A DNA stretch of 64,000 nt from contig CM049322.1 in NCBI GenBank assembly GCA_026874595.1, positions 28,831,340 to 28,895,339 on the forward strand, given 5' to 3'. This stretch comes from Sipunculus nudus (taxonomy: Eukaryota > Annelida > Sipuncula > Golfingiida > Sipunculidae). This document shows, piece by piece, positions 42,943 through 57,660 of the stretch (positions are counted from its first letter, which is position 1; each line of letters opens with the position of its first letter). The position numbers and the translations under genes were made by a program. Below the pieces are notes generated by a model that did not search any database, was not told the origin of the DNA, and saw nothing but the letters and a program-made list of their open reading frames with translations.

Positions 42943-43680
42943 CAGAGTTACAGAGTTACTGAGAGAGATATACAGAAACGGAAACTGAAAAAGACAGAAG
43001 CAAAGAATGGATGAAGGACTGAAAGCTACAGCAGCAGGCTCAAGGGGATGTGCTGCATGTAACACGGATGAACTTCCTTAGCTGGGAATTGATATTAAAA
43101 ATGATAAAAAATAACCTTTAATTTTGATTGCTACACGTAAAAAGTTAATGCAAAACAAAAAAGGGAGGAAGGCCCATGAAGTAAAACCCCACAAGAGCCT
43201 CAGGGCAGAACGCTGTTCATTTGCTATGCACGCCCCTTTCACACCTCAACTCGGTATAGAAAAGTTAATTATACACCACACAAAAGGTCACCGCCGCGGA
43301 CCGCGCCGCTTTTCTATACATGTATTCTAATGGATATATCAAAGAATCATTCGTCAAATTTGCCCGCAAAAGGACAAATAATGGCCAATAAATTGAAATG
43401 CTGACACTTGGCCTCGGATGGCAGATATTGTGTACACCCCACCGAGCTGACCGCCAACACACACACGATTTCGGCAAAGAAGGGTTGTCGTGGGCTGTTC
43501 TGTGCAAGGCGGAATTCCTCACGCTCGTCAGTTGCATATGTGCATTTCTGGATTTAGTCAGTTATAACCCTTTAACGGTATCACTTAAAGAGCTGACGTC
43601 GAACTAACAATCTGTGATGTTGTTCCTAAGAAGCTCCGTATCTAGTTGCTAACAGTAAAGTTTCTGGAGTATTCACTTAC

Positions 43681-43883
43681 AGCGTCAAAGATTTGTGCAT
43701 AAAGCCGTGAACTAGCTATTCTTGTGGACAAGGAATGCGGAGACTTGTTTATTTCAGGTGTTGATTCCATGCCGGATTTACACGTAACAGACATGTTATC
43801 CTCCTCAAGGACTTGATCTTCCCAACCCGGATCAATACCCGCGGGACGGTGAGTAATGGCCACAGTTACTACAAGACATGGAC
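43681..43883 (-). CDS. Unassigned exon candidate
   Basis: 203 bases with acceptor GTGCCTGTAG and donor GTAAGT, open in phase 1 to 0. The frame includes HRPAGIDPGWEDQVLEED, a single Cys and ends RLYAQIFDA. Composition looks protein-like rather than repetitive, but I do not recognise a domain. Confidence 0.3.
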
Positions 43884-44198
43884 CTACAGGCACATCTTAC
43901 TGGTTTTGTTGCCCCCCCCCCCCCCGAAACAATATCATGAATATTAACCTTTGTGAAACCAGAAAACAATAATATTCAGCATTTGATAGGGTTTTAGTTA
44001 TATGTCATTGTAATTTTTCTGATAAAGATATGCCACAAACCCTACAAGGCATGTCAACATAAATGGCAAAAATATATCAACACCTGTATAAACACATGGA
44101 ATATATAATGTAAACATAAAATAACCTGTTCAGTTTTACATGGTAAATACCAGTGACTATACATGTATAATAATAATGATAATAAAAATAAAAATAAT

Positions 44199-44234
<36 letters not shown>

Positions 44235-44305
44235 ATTATAGTGACATATAATTATTATAATAGCCTTACATCCCTTCATTATATATTTTACAATCATTCT
44301 GTGAA

Positions 44306-44427
44306 ATCAGTCATTTCATGAAATGTCTAAACATTTAAGTCATTTCACGTATAGTATATAATGCCTGTGGTCACTTTTCATTACGTGAAATGACTAAAAT
44401 GTTCAGTCATTCCATGAAATGGCTGGA
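44306..44427. repeat. Foldback element, 46-bp arms
   Basis: Arms at 44306-44351 and 44382-44427 are inverted copies (core TTTCATGAAATG ... CATTTCACGTA) with about six mismatches and a loop of 30 bases. The core itself is palindromic. Confidence 0.7.
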
Positions 44428-44429
44428 AT

Positions 44430-47036
44430 TATGCCCAGTCTTTAAACACAAAATGACTGGATTCAAAAGAATGAACACAGCATAATCTGAATCAATGGTT
44501 TAATTGTCATTTAAGATTCACCGGACAGTTGTAGTTGATGCAAATACTCAGTGATGTGTTTATTTGTTAATTCTACCTGAACAAAAGGGACATGATGTAT
44601 ATATAACATCCTCTTGTGGGTCACGACTCTCAGCTCAAATTGACCATGAGAATACTTACGTAAAATCCGAGCATGAGGAACTAATAATGAAACGAGGCAA
44701 CATCTAATCACTTTGGTATAAAACTTTTTGAAATTTCTCAAAACATACATATTTGGTGCTGAAATCGCACTTTTATGGATTACATGAAAGAGGTAGGAGC
44801 CTCTTATAATCACATAAATGTAAAAGTATCAGTATTTCAACTGTGTGACTGATATGCATGTAAAAATACCGTCTGGGAATTATTAAATAAGGAGGAATAG
44901 GGAGTTGAAGTATAATAATTGAAATTTAATCTGTAAAATAAATTTTCATTTAAATAAAATAAGGATAAAGAAATTTGATAAGCATGTTAAAATATGATGA
45001 TAAAGTATGCATTTCACTGAGTTATATAAGTTGTGACCGAAACAATTTAATTATGATAATAAGGAAAAACATGATCTTAAGAATTATATGAGAGGATGAA
45101 TTTGATTAACAATAAATGTAATCTTTATTAATATTTCTCAAAACAGTATGAACATACGGTTAGATGGCTAATAAATAAATTCTATGAAAGTTGTCTTTTA
45201 TTTATTTTAAATCAAATAAAAATATTAAAGTTTGGCCAATATTCATGCATGATTGATTGAGTGTTCCAGTTATACATTGCAAGGGCTATAGCCATGGATG
45301 CAGCTGTAAGAGATATGAATGGAATTCTACACACTATACCTTAATTTGCTATTTTTTCTCAATATTTTATTTTAGGTATTCAATTTCAATAAAAAAATTT
45401 ACCTTACTGACAATTCAAGAGATAACATTTTGAAAATATTTGTATTGATTGAAAGTGCCTGCTCTAATGGCTTTTATATCATTTATAAGATTGAACCTAT
45501 TACAATTTAGAGCAGAATACTAACTATACAGCTTGTAAAACCGTTCCATTTAATGCTACACAAAAATACGAGTCTTGATAAGTATGTGGCTAAATGCCTT
45601 TATTTAACTTTAATTAACAGGTTTAAAAAAGTACTTGTGCCAGATTTTAATATTTATCATGTTTGAATATTTTAAAAATGCAATTATTGATTATATATGT
45701 GCCATACGTAGAGCTTTGAATCCAATACCTGCTAAACTAACACAAACATGGAGATTTTCCCTACTGCTGCTCACTGCTGATCGCTATCTGTCACCCAGTA
45801 TTATATAAGGTAAATATATATAAATATATCTTATAATATAGTCCCCTGTTCAGCTAATACATGCAGGTATATTTTTGTAGGGTTTCCTTCACTAAAGATC
45901 GCTACCCGAAGTCACCTAATATAGGTGGTACATTTCTTAGTCCCCTGCTTAGCTAATATATTTCTCTACGTTTCCTTGTTACAAGTACCCATTCACTATA
46001 TCGCTCCCAAGGCCAGGGGGCCAATGATGTGTGGTTTAGTCGCATATATATATATCATGTTATATTTATTAATGAATTATTTTTATCTACATTTCTTAAC
46101 CACACCTCGCATAATCTATAATCTAAAATGTAAAACAACATGTCATGTCTTATCTGTATGATGTATATTTTATTCATTAATGTGTAACTAACTTCTTTAC
46201 CTAGGACCCTATCAGCAAATGAGCTGAATATATAGGTTATCCTGGTAAAAGATGTTTGAAATAAAATTTAAATATATATATATATGTAGTTATATTTACA
46301 TGAAGGAAAAATTAAATAAACTAATTTGGAATTATTTAACGGAAACCATTTCAAAGTCTTCGCATACTCCAGCGACATATACACTACCCCGCGTATAACC
46401 ACATATGTATCCAAGGAAATCATGCAGATCAAACTTCGTATATATGTCTCATCTTTCAGACAGTATTTCTTGCATTGAAGAAAAAACATACATGTATGTT
46501 TATAGTATACATGTGGAAGGCCACATGTATATAGTGTAGAAGCTTACACACTAAATATAGCTATCATAAGTTTTAATATATATATATTCACATATTGCAT
46601 TTGCATGCCGTCAGTTTTACATCCACTTATTAATTACACTTTTTCATAGAAACTTTGACTACTAGCTCATATAGTGCCGTCAGTCTTGCCCTCTGACCCG
46701 CGTGCCTGGTAGCGTGACAGCTATAACTGTTGAAACTAACAAAGTAAACTGACTCTGAATGGAATTTACAGGCACATGAAATCGACACTCCCCCAGCTTC
46801 AATACACCGTGCTCTCGAACGTTTATTTATTTGTCTTGTAACCTTTCATATATCCGTGCATGACATTTTCCAAGTATTATTATTTAATCCGTATACTTAT
46901 TTTTTCTGTATAAGATTTGTATTGCGCAATTATCACCGGTCACAATCAAAATATGTGAATCTGGACGCTATATTTCTGGTGTGTACAATGGTTAAAGCCA
47001 ATCAAATGTATACTTTAAAAGTCAACTGTCTGACCA

Positions 47037-47121
<85 letters not shown>

Positions 47122-48700
47122 ATAATATTGATAATAATTTGTAAAATAATTCATGATAATATATATTTAGATAATCTCCATTATATATATACTTGGATAA
47201 CCAGTTTTGACACTAAAATTACCAATATTTTTTATTAAAGTCTATATAGGATCCGTAACTTTTCGCTTTAATGTTCTCCATAAATTTTCACATATATGTT
47301 ACATCTGCAGAATTCTATTATTTATACCAGCAATACAAAGGCGGTTACCTTGACCAAAACATAAAAACATACTCAATAAAATACATGATTAACCGGTTAT
47401 TATTTAACAAGATATACATGGTTATCATATAATCTTCATGTAAAATGCATAAACTAATATTCTCCCTGGAATTCTATTTTTTAGATGTTACAACTTATTC
47501 GCTCTATACCATGCATTGCTCATCAGTAATAACTAAAGCTGTAAAATGAATCGCCTATCATGTATAACATAAATCTTTCTTATTAAGATACACACACTTA
47601 GCACTATAATTTTTACTCGCTGAATGAAACAAAAATGAGTAAATTTTACAGTCCACAGAATGTCAGCATGAGCATTTCATTTATTTTCAACATTTATACT
47701 GAAATCAGAATGCTGAATTTTGCATATGATCAGTAATTAACAAGGTTAAATAATAAATTTTAGATCTTGTATAACAGCAGTTTGATTCTGATTTGAAAAT
47801 ATTTTAAGTCGTTTGCACGAGGCTCCAATCAATTAACTGGACTCCCATGATTACGGTGATTATAAAGTTACACCATTATGCAACCAGTTGGAATTTAAAT
47901 AACTTTTATGAAACTTACAAAAAAATTCATGTAAATCCATTTTAAGTATGTGTAATTTAAAACATTTTCTCCTTTATGCATGGGCATTGTTACCTTTTTA
48001 CCATTTTAACATAATCATTAAATTTATAAAAAAATATTCGTATCTTTAGTAATAATTCCAAGCCCCCAGTATAAGAAAACTTTATAATGTTTCAGTGGTT
48101 TCTTCTGAAATTGCATGATATTGTTCAAAGTCCCCTTGTGTTTTATATTCTTAACAATTAAATTATATTTCATTTGATCATTTTCGTGTATCTGTATCTT
48201 AACAACAAATATGTAAATGCTTTTCGGGGAAAATATCCTCAGCTACTCTAAACCTATACTATGAACTAGATATGTAATGAACAGCTTAAGTAAAAATGAT
48301 TAAGTCTTTTTTAATTTCACATATCAAAATATTCTTTCCCTCTAAATCATATAAATTATCATAAATCATGAAAGATGTATGTGTAATGGACAATTAAATA
48401 TATATTTAAGTATACAAATCACTTAGATATAATACAAGTATGTAAAATATAATGTTTAATAAATATCAAATATCATATATATATATAAATAGGTATTTTA
48501 TATGCATATATTAAAATCATAAAAAAATTATTAACTTCAATATTAAAATTCACAGTTTGTACAGGTGTTAACGCTTGGGTTATACTAATACAGAAGACAT
48601 GTAGAAACTGTTGGTGAACTAACTGATTATCTGTCACACACCTCTCTGGTTACAGGTACTTGTGAGCCCGCCAGACAAGGAGCAGGGAATTCTGTGACAG
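44430..48700. other. AT-rich noncoding region upstream of RFX4
   Basis: Very AT-rich with a long TA tract at 47040-47118. No exon or element recognised. Confidence 0.5.
47040..47118. repeat. (TA)n microsatellite
   Basis: About 40 uninterrupted TA units. Confidence 0.95.
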
Positions 48701-48812
48701 CAAACGGAAACCGGCATCAAATCGGCCCATCTGCTAAAATGTCAATCAATCATCACCTAGCTGCCATGCATTCTTCCCGCTAATCAGTTTCATAATCGAT
48801 TTCATGGAACGG

Positions 48813-49058
48813 TGACGTCACGGCACGTGTGCGGCCAGGCAACGGGGGGGCGGCGCAGGATTCCAATGAGCTTGTCAGTTTCACCCGGGCGCGAGGACTG
48901 GAGAAAAAATAGACAAATTAACACTACAATAAAGCAAGTTATCCCCGCCATCTCGGCTATACAGACGGCAACCTGAGCATTCGTCGGCATTGCTCAGTTG
49001 TTGCCGTGGAGTTTAGAAGTCAGGATCGACAGTAAACGCTGAGCGGTTGCCCAGCAAA
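48813..49058 (+). promoter_or_regulatory. Putative RFX4 promoter region
   Basis: GC-richer island before the first coding exon. It carries a perfect CRE palindrome TGACGTCA (48813-48820), an E-box CACGTG (48824-48829), GGCAAC half-sites (48838-48843, 48967-48972) and GTTGCC at 49000-49005. At 49046-49058, GTTGCC-C-AGCAAA is one base from the X-box consensus GTNRCC N(0-3) RGYAAC bound by RFX proteins. No TATA box. Confidence 0.45.
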
Positions 49059-49106
49059 AGCTTCCAAGAATCTTTGACGACGGAGTTTCCTAGACAAAAC
49101 CAAGTT

Positions 49107-49119
49107 ATGGAATCTACAG
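49107..49119 (+). CDS. RFX4: RFX4-type transcription factor, coding exon 1
   Basis: ATG followed by Glu-Ser-Thr, ending in phase 1 before GTAGGT. Vertebrate RFX4 has a Met-Asp-Ser-Thr stretch just before its Trp-Ile-Glu-Arg-Cys segment, and the next exon here supplies the matching Asp-Asp-Trp-Leu-Asp-Asp-Cys. It is short, so its identity rests on phase and that match. Confidence 0.6.
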
Positions 49120-49862
49120 GTAGGTTAAGTTTGAGTGTCATGGGGTTGACTTGTTTTGTATGTAAACAAATCATTATACAGCCCCTCCCTGCCTTGTCTC
49201 CTGTCACACATACGTGTGCTGGATATAAAGAACACTATTTGTGTTATGCAAATGTGAATTGTTTGCGATAAAAATATATTCTAGGAATTATTATTATATA
49301 TTTGCTTTGACTTTGGCAATATTTTTCCATCCATGGAAAACAATCATGCGACTTAACAAAACAATTTACTTATACGGATAAACTTTAATGTCTATATACT
49401 TCCTGCATCTGCCAAAAATTTCATAAACGTGGACAAGCCTACAAGTACAGCGCCAGTGTTTAAAGCCAAGAAGAGACATATATTATACTTGTCTGTGAAG
49501 CCGTATAGGTTAGTATTTAACCAATGGACATATTAAGAGCTAAAATTATGAAGCTAAAATAATTGGAAAATAATGAAAACAATGTAATCTGGTTTCGATG
49601 GCATTATTTCATAGATACCGGATTTCAGATTATTCTCGGATTACACATGTTTAATCCGCAGGATGTTTGAATTTTATTAATGACACTATGAAACAATTAC
49701 ATCATTAGTGATTCATATACGTCAAGTACAATTAATGAACTTTTTATTAACGCACCAACTTTATCTTGCTGACTTTCCTCGCAGTGATTATAATTTCATA
49801 GCTTTTTCCCCCATAATTATTGACGGAAGGGTGGGAGTTTAATCATGTAGCTTCCTCTCAGA

Positions 49863-49880
49863 CCCCCCCCCCCCCCCCCC
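49863..49880. repeat. Poly-C run
   Basis: About 18 consecutive C in RFX4 intron 1. Confidence 0.9.
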
Positions 49881-50099
49881 ACCATATTGTTTTATAATCC
49901 TTGATATAATTATGACGACAAAGATTATGACAATGATTTTCAATCATTTCTAAAACGTGAATATGAGTGAGTTGTATGTTGATGTTGACGTTGTTGTCGG
50001 CGGGGTTTATATATCTGTATACCGGAGGGGTGCTCAGCCCTACTCTGATAATTCCACTGACACTTGTACATGTATATACTTGTACATGCAAATATATGT

Positions 50100-50159
<60 letters not shown>

Positions 50160-51469
50160 CACTTACTCTGTAACAGGTGTCAGACAGCTAACTGAGTACA
50201 AGTCACGTGGTCCTCCACGATATCATTGCGTGGGCGGAGCTATCCGCCGCTCATCCTTAAACTGCGCATTTACATTCATTTGTATCACTCACATTTAACA
50301 TGATGTTTATCACCCGACAATGCATGTATATGTCGTTGTAAGAAATTCAACAGTAATTATATGGTAAATATTTAAACGATATTTTTACAAGATGAACGTG
50401 TAAAATATTAAATTCATTTTTCAATTAGTATTTAAATATTATACATATAAATGATAAATTTGAAATAAAATATGCATACAGACGTGTCGGTTAATCAGAT
50501 ATGCAACTAAACAGGTTTCACACGTAAATTATTTCACGTTATCCGACAAAGATTTAGCTCAGCCGCTCTTATTAGTTTTAATAGTTTTCATAGACAAAGT
50601 GTATATTCATAACATGACAAAGCATATATATACCTCACGGCATTATGCTAACGATGAAAGTATATAAATATATATACTCACACAATTTAAAAGAATTTTT
50701 ATTATAATTCTTTGTGATATAAATTCTTTGCGATTTTACACCAATAAATGATTTGATTCAGGCAACTTTACGGATCTTTATTTAACAAGTCGTACTTTAT
50801 TCATGCAGTTTGTTGAAATGTTTTATGAAAGATTGTTTTAAAATATAATAAAGCAACATTCTTCAACGACACAGTTACCTGTAAGATAAAGAAAATTTCG
50901 CGTCGCTTAATTTTTATTACATGTTTTAAACACAAATCCCTTTCTTATGGATACAGATCCTTCAGAGCGGCCAAAAAGTAATTTTTTGTGAAACCGAAAG
51001 ACAAATCAGAAAATAGTTTACATCCTCCACGCTGCATGGTCAAGTTCAAAATAGTTATTAAAATTAATTATTAAGAATAATTCATGACTAAAATTTCTTA
51101 TATACATAATGTATATGTATATAATTCATATATAAATGACATTTTTGATAAAATGGTCATAACGACATTTTGTGTGTTAACTCTTTAAAACCGAAAGAAA
51201 TTTAACAATAATCTATATCCAGGCGATTTATATATATATATAAAGTGTATATAGCTTTGGATATACATGTGCGCATGTGTGTTAAAGTCCGCTTCATCAT
51301 GATGTTTTACGCTGATATTATAGAGAATTAATATACTTGAATAGTTTATTTATTTTATCATTTAATACCAGCGCTCGTGTATAAAATGTGAACTTACACA
51401 CACAGTGGCTCAATTTATCTTCAAGAGGGGGGGGGACTTGCATACGTACACGCACAAGCTCATGCACAC

Positions 51470-51491
51470 ACTACCACACACACACACACAC

Positions 51492-51553
<62 letters not shown>
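51470..51553. repeat. (CA)n(TA)n microsatellite
   Basis: A CA run of about nine units followed by about 28 TA units, in RFX4 intron 1. Confidence 0.93.
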
Positions 51554-51556
<3 letters not shown>

Positions 51557-52677
51557 CGACTGAATGACACATTTTAAATAAATTACCATTAAGTATAAGG
51601 TTTTAAAAAGGTATTATGTTTAGATTATAGATTGATTCTAAAACAGGATTATCATAGTAAGCTCAGAATTGGAACGAACGTCTTTGATCCTAATTATTAA
51701 TATATCTCATTTCCAGTATATAAATATTATTATTTGAATATCAGAGGGGGTTAATACAAAAGTGGGGGCGTGGAATATACACCTCTTACCCCCCTATATT
51801 GACGCCCCTGCACACAAATACTGTGAAATATATGACATATACCAGTAGCAAAAAAAGATACGAAACTGAAACCGTGTGGACTCAGTCCTTTAAAATTGTT
51901 AAGTTGGCGTTACAAATAACGCTTTCTAGGATGTATTGGTGAAAAAAATCTAAAGTTGAATAAACCATATATATAAACAGAGTCATGATCCCACATATAT
52001 GTTAATATCTAGTGCTTGCCGTCCTTGCAATAATTACATTTGGGGCCGGCCGTGCCTTTCTTATACACTCTTATGTATATGCCAGTCATGCCATCTCAGA
52101 ACCGCCGAGAAGGATTGAATACCTGAGATTACAATATACACAGAGTGAATTGTCTGATTAATGCAGAGATGTGCCCTGCTGGTTGAGGCTCCATGTTCAT
52201 GTGTATACTCGTGATGGAATATATAATATATTTCATATTTTTATACATGATTAAACATGCCATAAAAGTGCATGCCCATGATCCGTTCAATAAACCTATA
52301 CACAAATCACCGGAAGTCAATTAATATATATTGAACATTCTAAAAGGTAGAGGATAAGAAATATTTAGTTGTACCATATATATGTATATATATATATATG
52401 TAAATATTGTGTTTTAAAAATTAACTTGTATATGTCATAAATATTCACCTTCACGTGTAGATTGAAACCTGTACTCAAATAATCATTTAAGCAATCATAT
52501 ATTTGGTATGAATTTTTGCAATTATAAGATCAACATTAACACTTTAATAGTGAGTCATATTTTCAATTTTTTATTTCACTGGTTCCCTGAACTACCTATA
52601 AACACCTACAGCTTGAAATCGACCGCATGAGGTTTCAATTTGAATACATCTTGAACCCCCTATACCCAATAAAAATG

Positions 52678-52728
<51 letters not shown>

Positions 52729-52787
52729 GAGAATCGATAAATCGGTCTGGCCCATCTTAAGAGGCGTCTGAAACAATGTATATCATT

Positions 52788-52950
52788 AAAAATAAATATA
52801 AACGTAAATTATATAATTACACCCTCTATTAGACAATCATAAAATAGCGTTTCATGTATATATATATATATACATATATATATATGAAACGCTATTCTAT
52901 GATTGTCTGCAGTGGGTGTAATTATATAATTTACGTTTATATTTATTTTT
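52788..52950. mobile_element. Foldback MITE-like palindrome, about 163 bp
   Basis: Two inverted arms of about 70 bases (outer AAAAATAAATATAAACG, inner AATAGCGTTTCAT) around a TA-rich loop. Only a few mismatches separate the arms. An outer extension (TGTATATCAT and its complement past 52970) suggests the original ends lay further out. Target duplication not resolvable in TA-rich flanks. Located in RFX4 intron 1. Confidence 0.7.
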
Positions 52951-52983
52951 AACTTGCATGCTTTTTTTATGATATACATGTTA

Positions 52984-53037
<54 letters not shown>

Positions 53038-53691
53038 TGTTTTTCATGTTCAGCTACATATGTTATAGTTGCTACATGTGTCTGTGTTCAATTTATATCT
53101 CTGTATATATAGAGTTTAGATGAACTTCATGTGTGCATGAACTTTATTGACAATCTTCACGCAGTTTGTATCGAAAATGAAACCACTACGTGTGGAGAAA
53201 TTAAATTACTATTCAAATTTCGTGAGCCACATTGAACCATGAATTGATTTCAATTAAGCACAGAAAAATAACAAAAGAACGAGCAGATAAATTAACATGT
53301 ATTTTTAAGGAATGCATACTTTATAATGGAATATGAATTCTTTTATATTATCTAAAATAGAAGTTGCGCATATTGTTTTGCTTGAATACAACGTGTTTAT
53401 CTTTAAATATGCTAATTTGTATTCAAAGTAATTCATTACTATACGCAAAATAAAGTAAATTTTTAATACGTTTTAATTAATCACGTAAATATTTAAACAA
53501 GCATATAGGATAAAAAATATTGGTTTCTTACGCTTATATATAGGCAGAAATAAAAACTGTATATACATAGTGCAAATTCACGGGCTTGATTTATATATAG
53601 TCTTAAAACTTCGTGCTTATGTATATTTGACACATCCCGAATTCAGTTTGTGAAATTATATCCCTTGTTTTACTATTTAGATCATGATTAG

Positions 53692-53733
<42 letters not shown>

Positions 53734-54735
53734 ATAGGTGCATGATGGCATTACGGAATACCTTCAGATATAGAAATATCTAAGTTAAATTTAAGGTAAT
53801 TAAAAAATACTATATAGATATGATATTATTATACAAGATCAGGTGTAATATCAGCGCCTTAAGTTTTAATTAGTTCTCCAAAAGTTTTAGATGTAAACAA
53901 CTCAGCCACTCTGACTGATTTTAAGGTATCTATTTTTTCACTTACAAGCTCTAGTCTTTTTAAGTTTATCTTGAAATATTCTATTGAAATTAGTAAAATG
54001 TTGTAAATGTTGGATACACTGCATGCATGGATTGTTGTTCAAAGCTGTTAAAAATAAAAAAAATGAACGCCCGCAAATACAGCATACATGCCGATGGTTT
54101 TGGCAAAGTGATGAATAATCAAATTAAACCGAATATCACTTAACATTTACCCAAGATATACGATATATTTGCGTGTTACTGTTTGATATACAAGTATTTA
54201 CCTATAAAATAATTATCAAATATTTAAATCTAGTTTCTTTATTATGTCATGCATGATAAATTCTGTGAGTCCCCATGATAGATCTCTTTTTTGTCTAGTT
54301 TGTTCTCAATGAAAGAATGCAATTATGAAACATGAAGAAAACATGTTTTTAAATTACCATTATGATAGATTTTTAGCTTGCCGATATCTAGTTTTTATTT
54401 AGAGAAAACTTTATCATCAATGTTGTATGCAAAGTCCGATGTGAGAGGGGCGTGGTCCCCCCGGGACATATCCGCGTCTGTCCCTGCAGTGAGATGTTAT
54501 ACTTTAGATACCGATAATATGTTGGTCATAGTTATAACTACAAAAAAAAAAATCAGGTGACGTATAAAGGAAAGTCTTTTGGGATAGCAACACCCAATTG
54601 TGACTGACAGGTGACGACCGTATGACGTCATGTTATGATGACGTAGTGCTGATCGGCGGAGGAAGGCCATCATGTCTTGTAATTATAAAATGAAATATCC
54701 AATAATATCTGCTTCAGAATAAAGATAAAAGAACG

Positions 54736-54793
<58 letters not shown>

Positions 54794-56099
54794 GCAATTT
54801 TTTGGAGATTTTGGAAATGAACCCTTATAACGAGTGCGTGGTATTTTATGTATAATCTTACTGGCTAATTATCATTTCACAAGATCTGAATATTTTGATT
54901 TTATATTTTCCTATAAATCGCAAAGGAAAACGAAAACAATCTCTTGAAGGAAAGCTGTCGATAAGAAATAAAAAAGTAATATGTCCCCGGCTAGAGCGGC
55001 CTTCCTGTCCACCGAGCGGGTGTCATGCAGCGAGGACTGGCTGAATGTCCTATTGATACCAAATTACAGATATACTATCAGATTGTATCACCCTACCCCC
55101 TGGTTCTCAAGAAACAAGGGTATACCTGGTCGGTGTTCACACGTGTATAAGATCGGCCTGAGGGAATATTGTGACTGGAATTTTCTAGTCCTGTGGGTCT
55201 GAATGGCTAACTTGTCATTCTTATAACACCTCTGATTGAATGCGCGCAGGTGCGTCCCTTTGTCCAGTGAACAGTGAAAGCTGACACCGGGTTTTATTGT
55301 GGTGACAGCACCGACCCTCAGTTAAATCACATTAAATCACACCTCGTGTTGTACAAGCTCCTACTTATACAGCGTACCGGTGTGTACTATCATGTTAATG
55401 GGTTCGTACTTCTGTGAACGTCTGATGGTTTTACTGCGCCCCTGTAACTTCTTATAATGTCATCATCATCATTATCATTAACATCATCATCAAAGTTATG
55501 TATGCGACCATGTTAGTAGTAATAGCATCATTAGTATATTAAAAAATTGAATAATATGAATTTTATTATATTTTAAATGTAATATACCAACTATGAAATA
55601 TTTACATAATTTTAGTTCTGATGATGTTACAGTATTTATAGCTATCTAAATAGATAGTGAAAATGACACTCTTCCACAAATATTAACACACAAATAAATA
55701 CCAGTACTGTCTGTATAAACGCACGAACATTATTTTTTTTCTAACAGTTACCTTTTTTCTGATGTGAAGTTATGAATTTTAGAATAAATTCAAGAACCCT
55801 TTAGTATTGAGGTATCTCTTCAGAATTTGTTCCTAAAGGACAGTGAGGTGTGATTGTTGTTTGGAGTAAAAGTCGTATATGTTTTGTATTGAGTAAACGG
55901 TAGTGGCGCTCCCCGGCCCAGGTGCGGGTTAGGGTCTGCGGACCGTATGACTGATTAGGTACACGGACCCGGGCTTCTATAGCGGTTCAGAAGCAGCTAG
56001 TTTAAAGACCTGTCACCGCACACCAATAAATCTGTCACCAACCATCACTAAACGACATGCACCTGGGGAACACCGAGGTGTTAATAAAAGTTTACTGTT

Positions 56100-56345
56100 C
56101 CGACAGATATCTAATAACTGTGACACCTCTAGTACTTAATGCAATGTCTGAACCTCTGTCTTCCAGCTTACTGATACCTCTAGAACGTAAAGCAATTTTT
56201 GTACCCCTGTCTTCTAGCTGACTGATAGTGATACACCTGTAGTACTTAAAACCATGTCTATAACTCTGTCTTCTAGCTAACTGATAGTGATACACCTTTA
56301 GTACGTAAAACCATGTCTCTACCTCTGTCATCTAGCCAACTGATA
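56100..56345. repeat. Four-copy 59-bp minisatellite
   Basis: Four direct copies containing CTGATAGTGATACACC and CTCTGTCTTCTAGC. On the RFX4 sense strand each unit carries a pyrimidine tract plus AG that resembles a 3' splice site. Confidence 0.85.
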
Positions 56346-57660
56346 CACCGGTACTTTCAGGTGTGCTTCGACGATATTGATTACATAGACACATAGAAAC
56401 ACGCACGCACCCATACGTACACAGACACGCAATAAAACTTTTTATTTACTGTGAATATATTATTTCAATTCCAGTTACTTATTTAATACCTACTTTCTAT
56501 GGGAATTTGTATAAACTGGCATTCTGGAAATTTACATAATAAGCATGTACATTTCTATAAAGGTTGACGGGACAAAAAAAGATCTTGAAGTTTGAATCAG
56601 TTGTCACTGACACTGATTTGTCCATTTTATGGGAAAAGAGCGTCACTTTGTATAACGTATATATATGCGTTTGTTATACGCCCATGCGTCTGACAAAAAC
56701 GTTTAAACACACCTGATTTCACGATACTGGAGATTAGTACTAGCTGTTAATCAGCTAAAAAGTACATTAAAATCTTCGACCCTTTGTACTATCAGAATTT
56801 GAGTGTAACAAATTACACCAAACATTTCAATTTTTTTGTTTTTGTTTCGTCATAATTGAATATATTTTATGTTACATGGTATTAATTGTTTGATTACTAA
56901 CAATATCTCGAAATATTCCTCACGAAAGTCTCTGAATGTGACGTAAACAAAGCTTTGTTTGGCCTTGTACGCTCTATCAAATCAAAGTACCTCCCCTGAA
57001 AATTCTTTCTGCAGTGTTTTTATCACCATGGATATCTGGCTCTGCTTCATTAGCGCGGGACCGCACCGCACTTCCGTTAAGACGGTGTTCATTACGTCCC
57101 CTGTGATCACCACACTGCTCCCCCATAATTTGTTGCTGTCTATTTTAGTTGACGACAATTTAACCTACCCTCTATAACCTAAGTCTATATCTGTCTGTCT
57201 GACTGTATGTCTGTCTATTATAGTTTGTTGAATATACTGCAAATTATAATACAGAAAGTAACTTTAATTGCCACCTCAAGGCTTTTCTGCTGATCGTTGT
57301 TTAATTCCATCATGGCTGTTCATGCCAAACGAGTTTAAATAATCAAATCTAAAATAAACAGTATTAATGTGAAAATATGTCAAAATTAATATTGCTGTAA
57401 TTATCGTTGGAAGAAAAAGTTTCATTGTATGTTTTAGTTTTATGATAAGGCAGTACGTATAATTATCCCGAGGCAACTTTGCTTTATATATATATATATA
57501 TATATATATTGAAAACTAAATTAATTATAAGAATTATAATGTACAACTTACAGACTATAGATAGCGGCGCAGCATTCTTCACTTTGGAAACTATGCATGC
57601 ACTGTTAGGTATTGTAATGAAATATTTACTAGTATATTCAATAATGTGTGGGTGTTTCAG

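Larger units (their letters stand above)
49120..57660 (+). other. RFX4 intron 1
   Basis: About 8.5 kb, very AT-rich, with many TA tracts (for example 50110-50152, 52682-52726, 52989-53033, 53694-53731, 54740-54791), the foldback at 52788-52950 and a four-copy minisatellite at 56100-56345. No additional coding exon was recognised; the phases of exons 1 and 2 fit directly. Confidence 0.6.
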
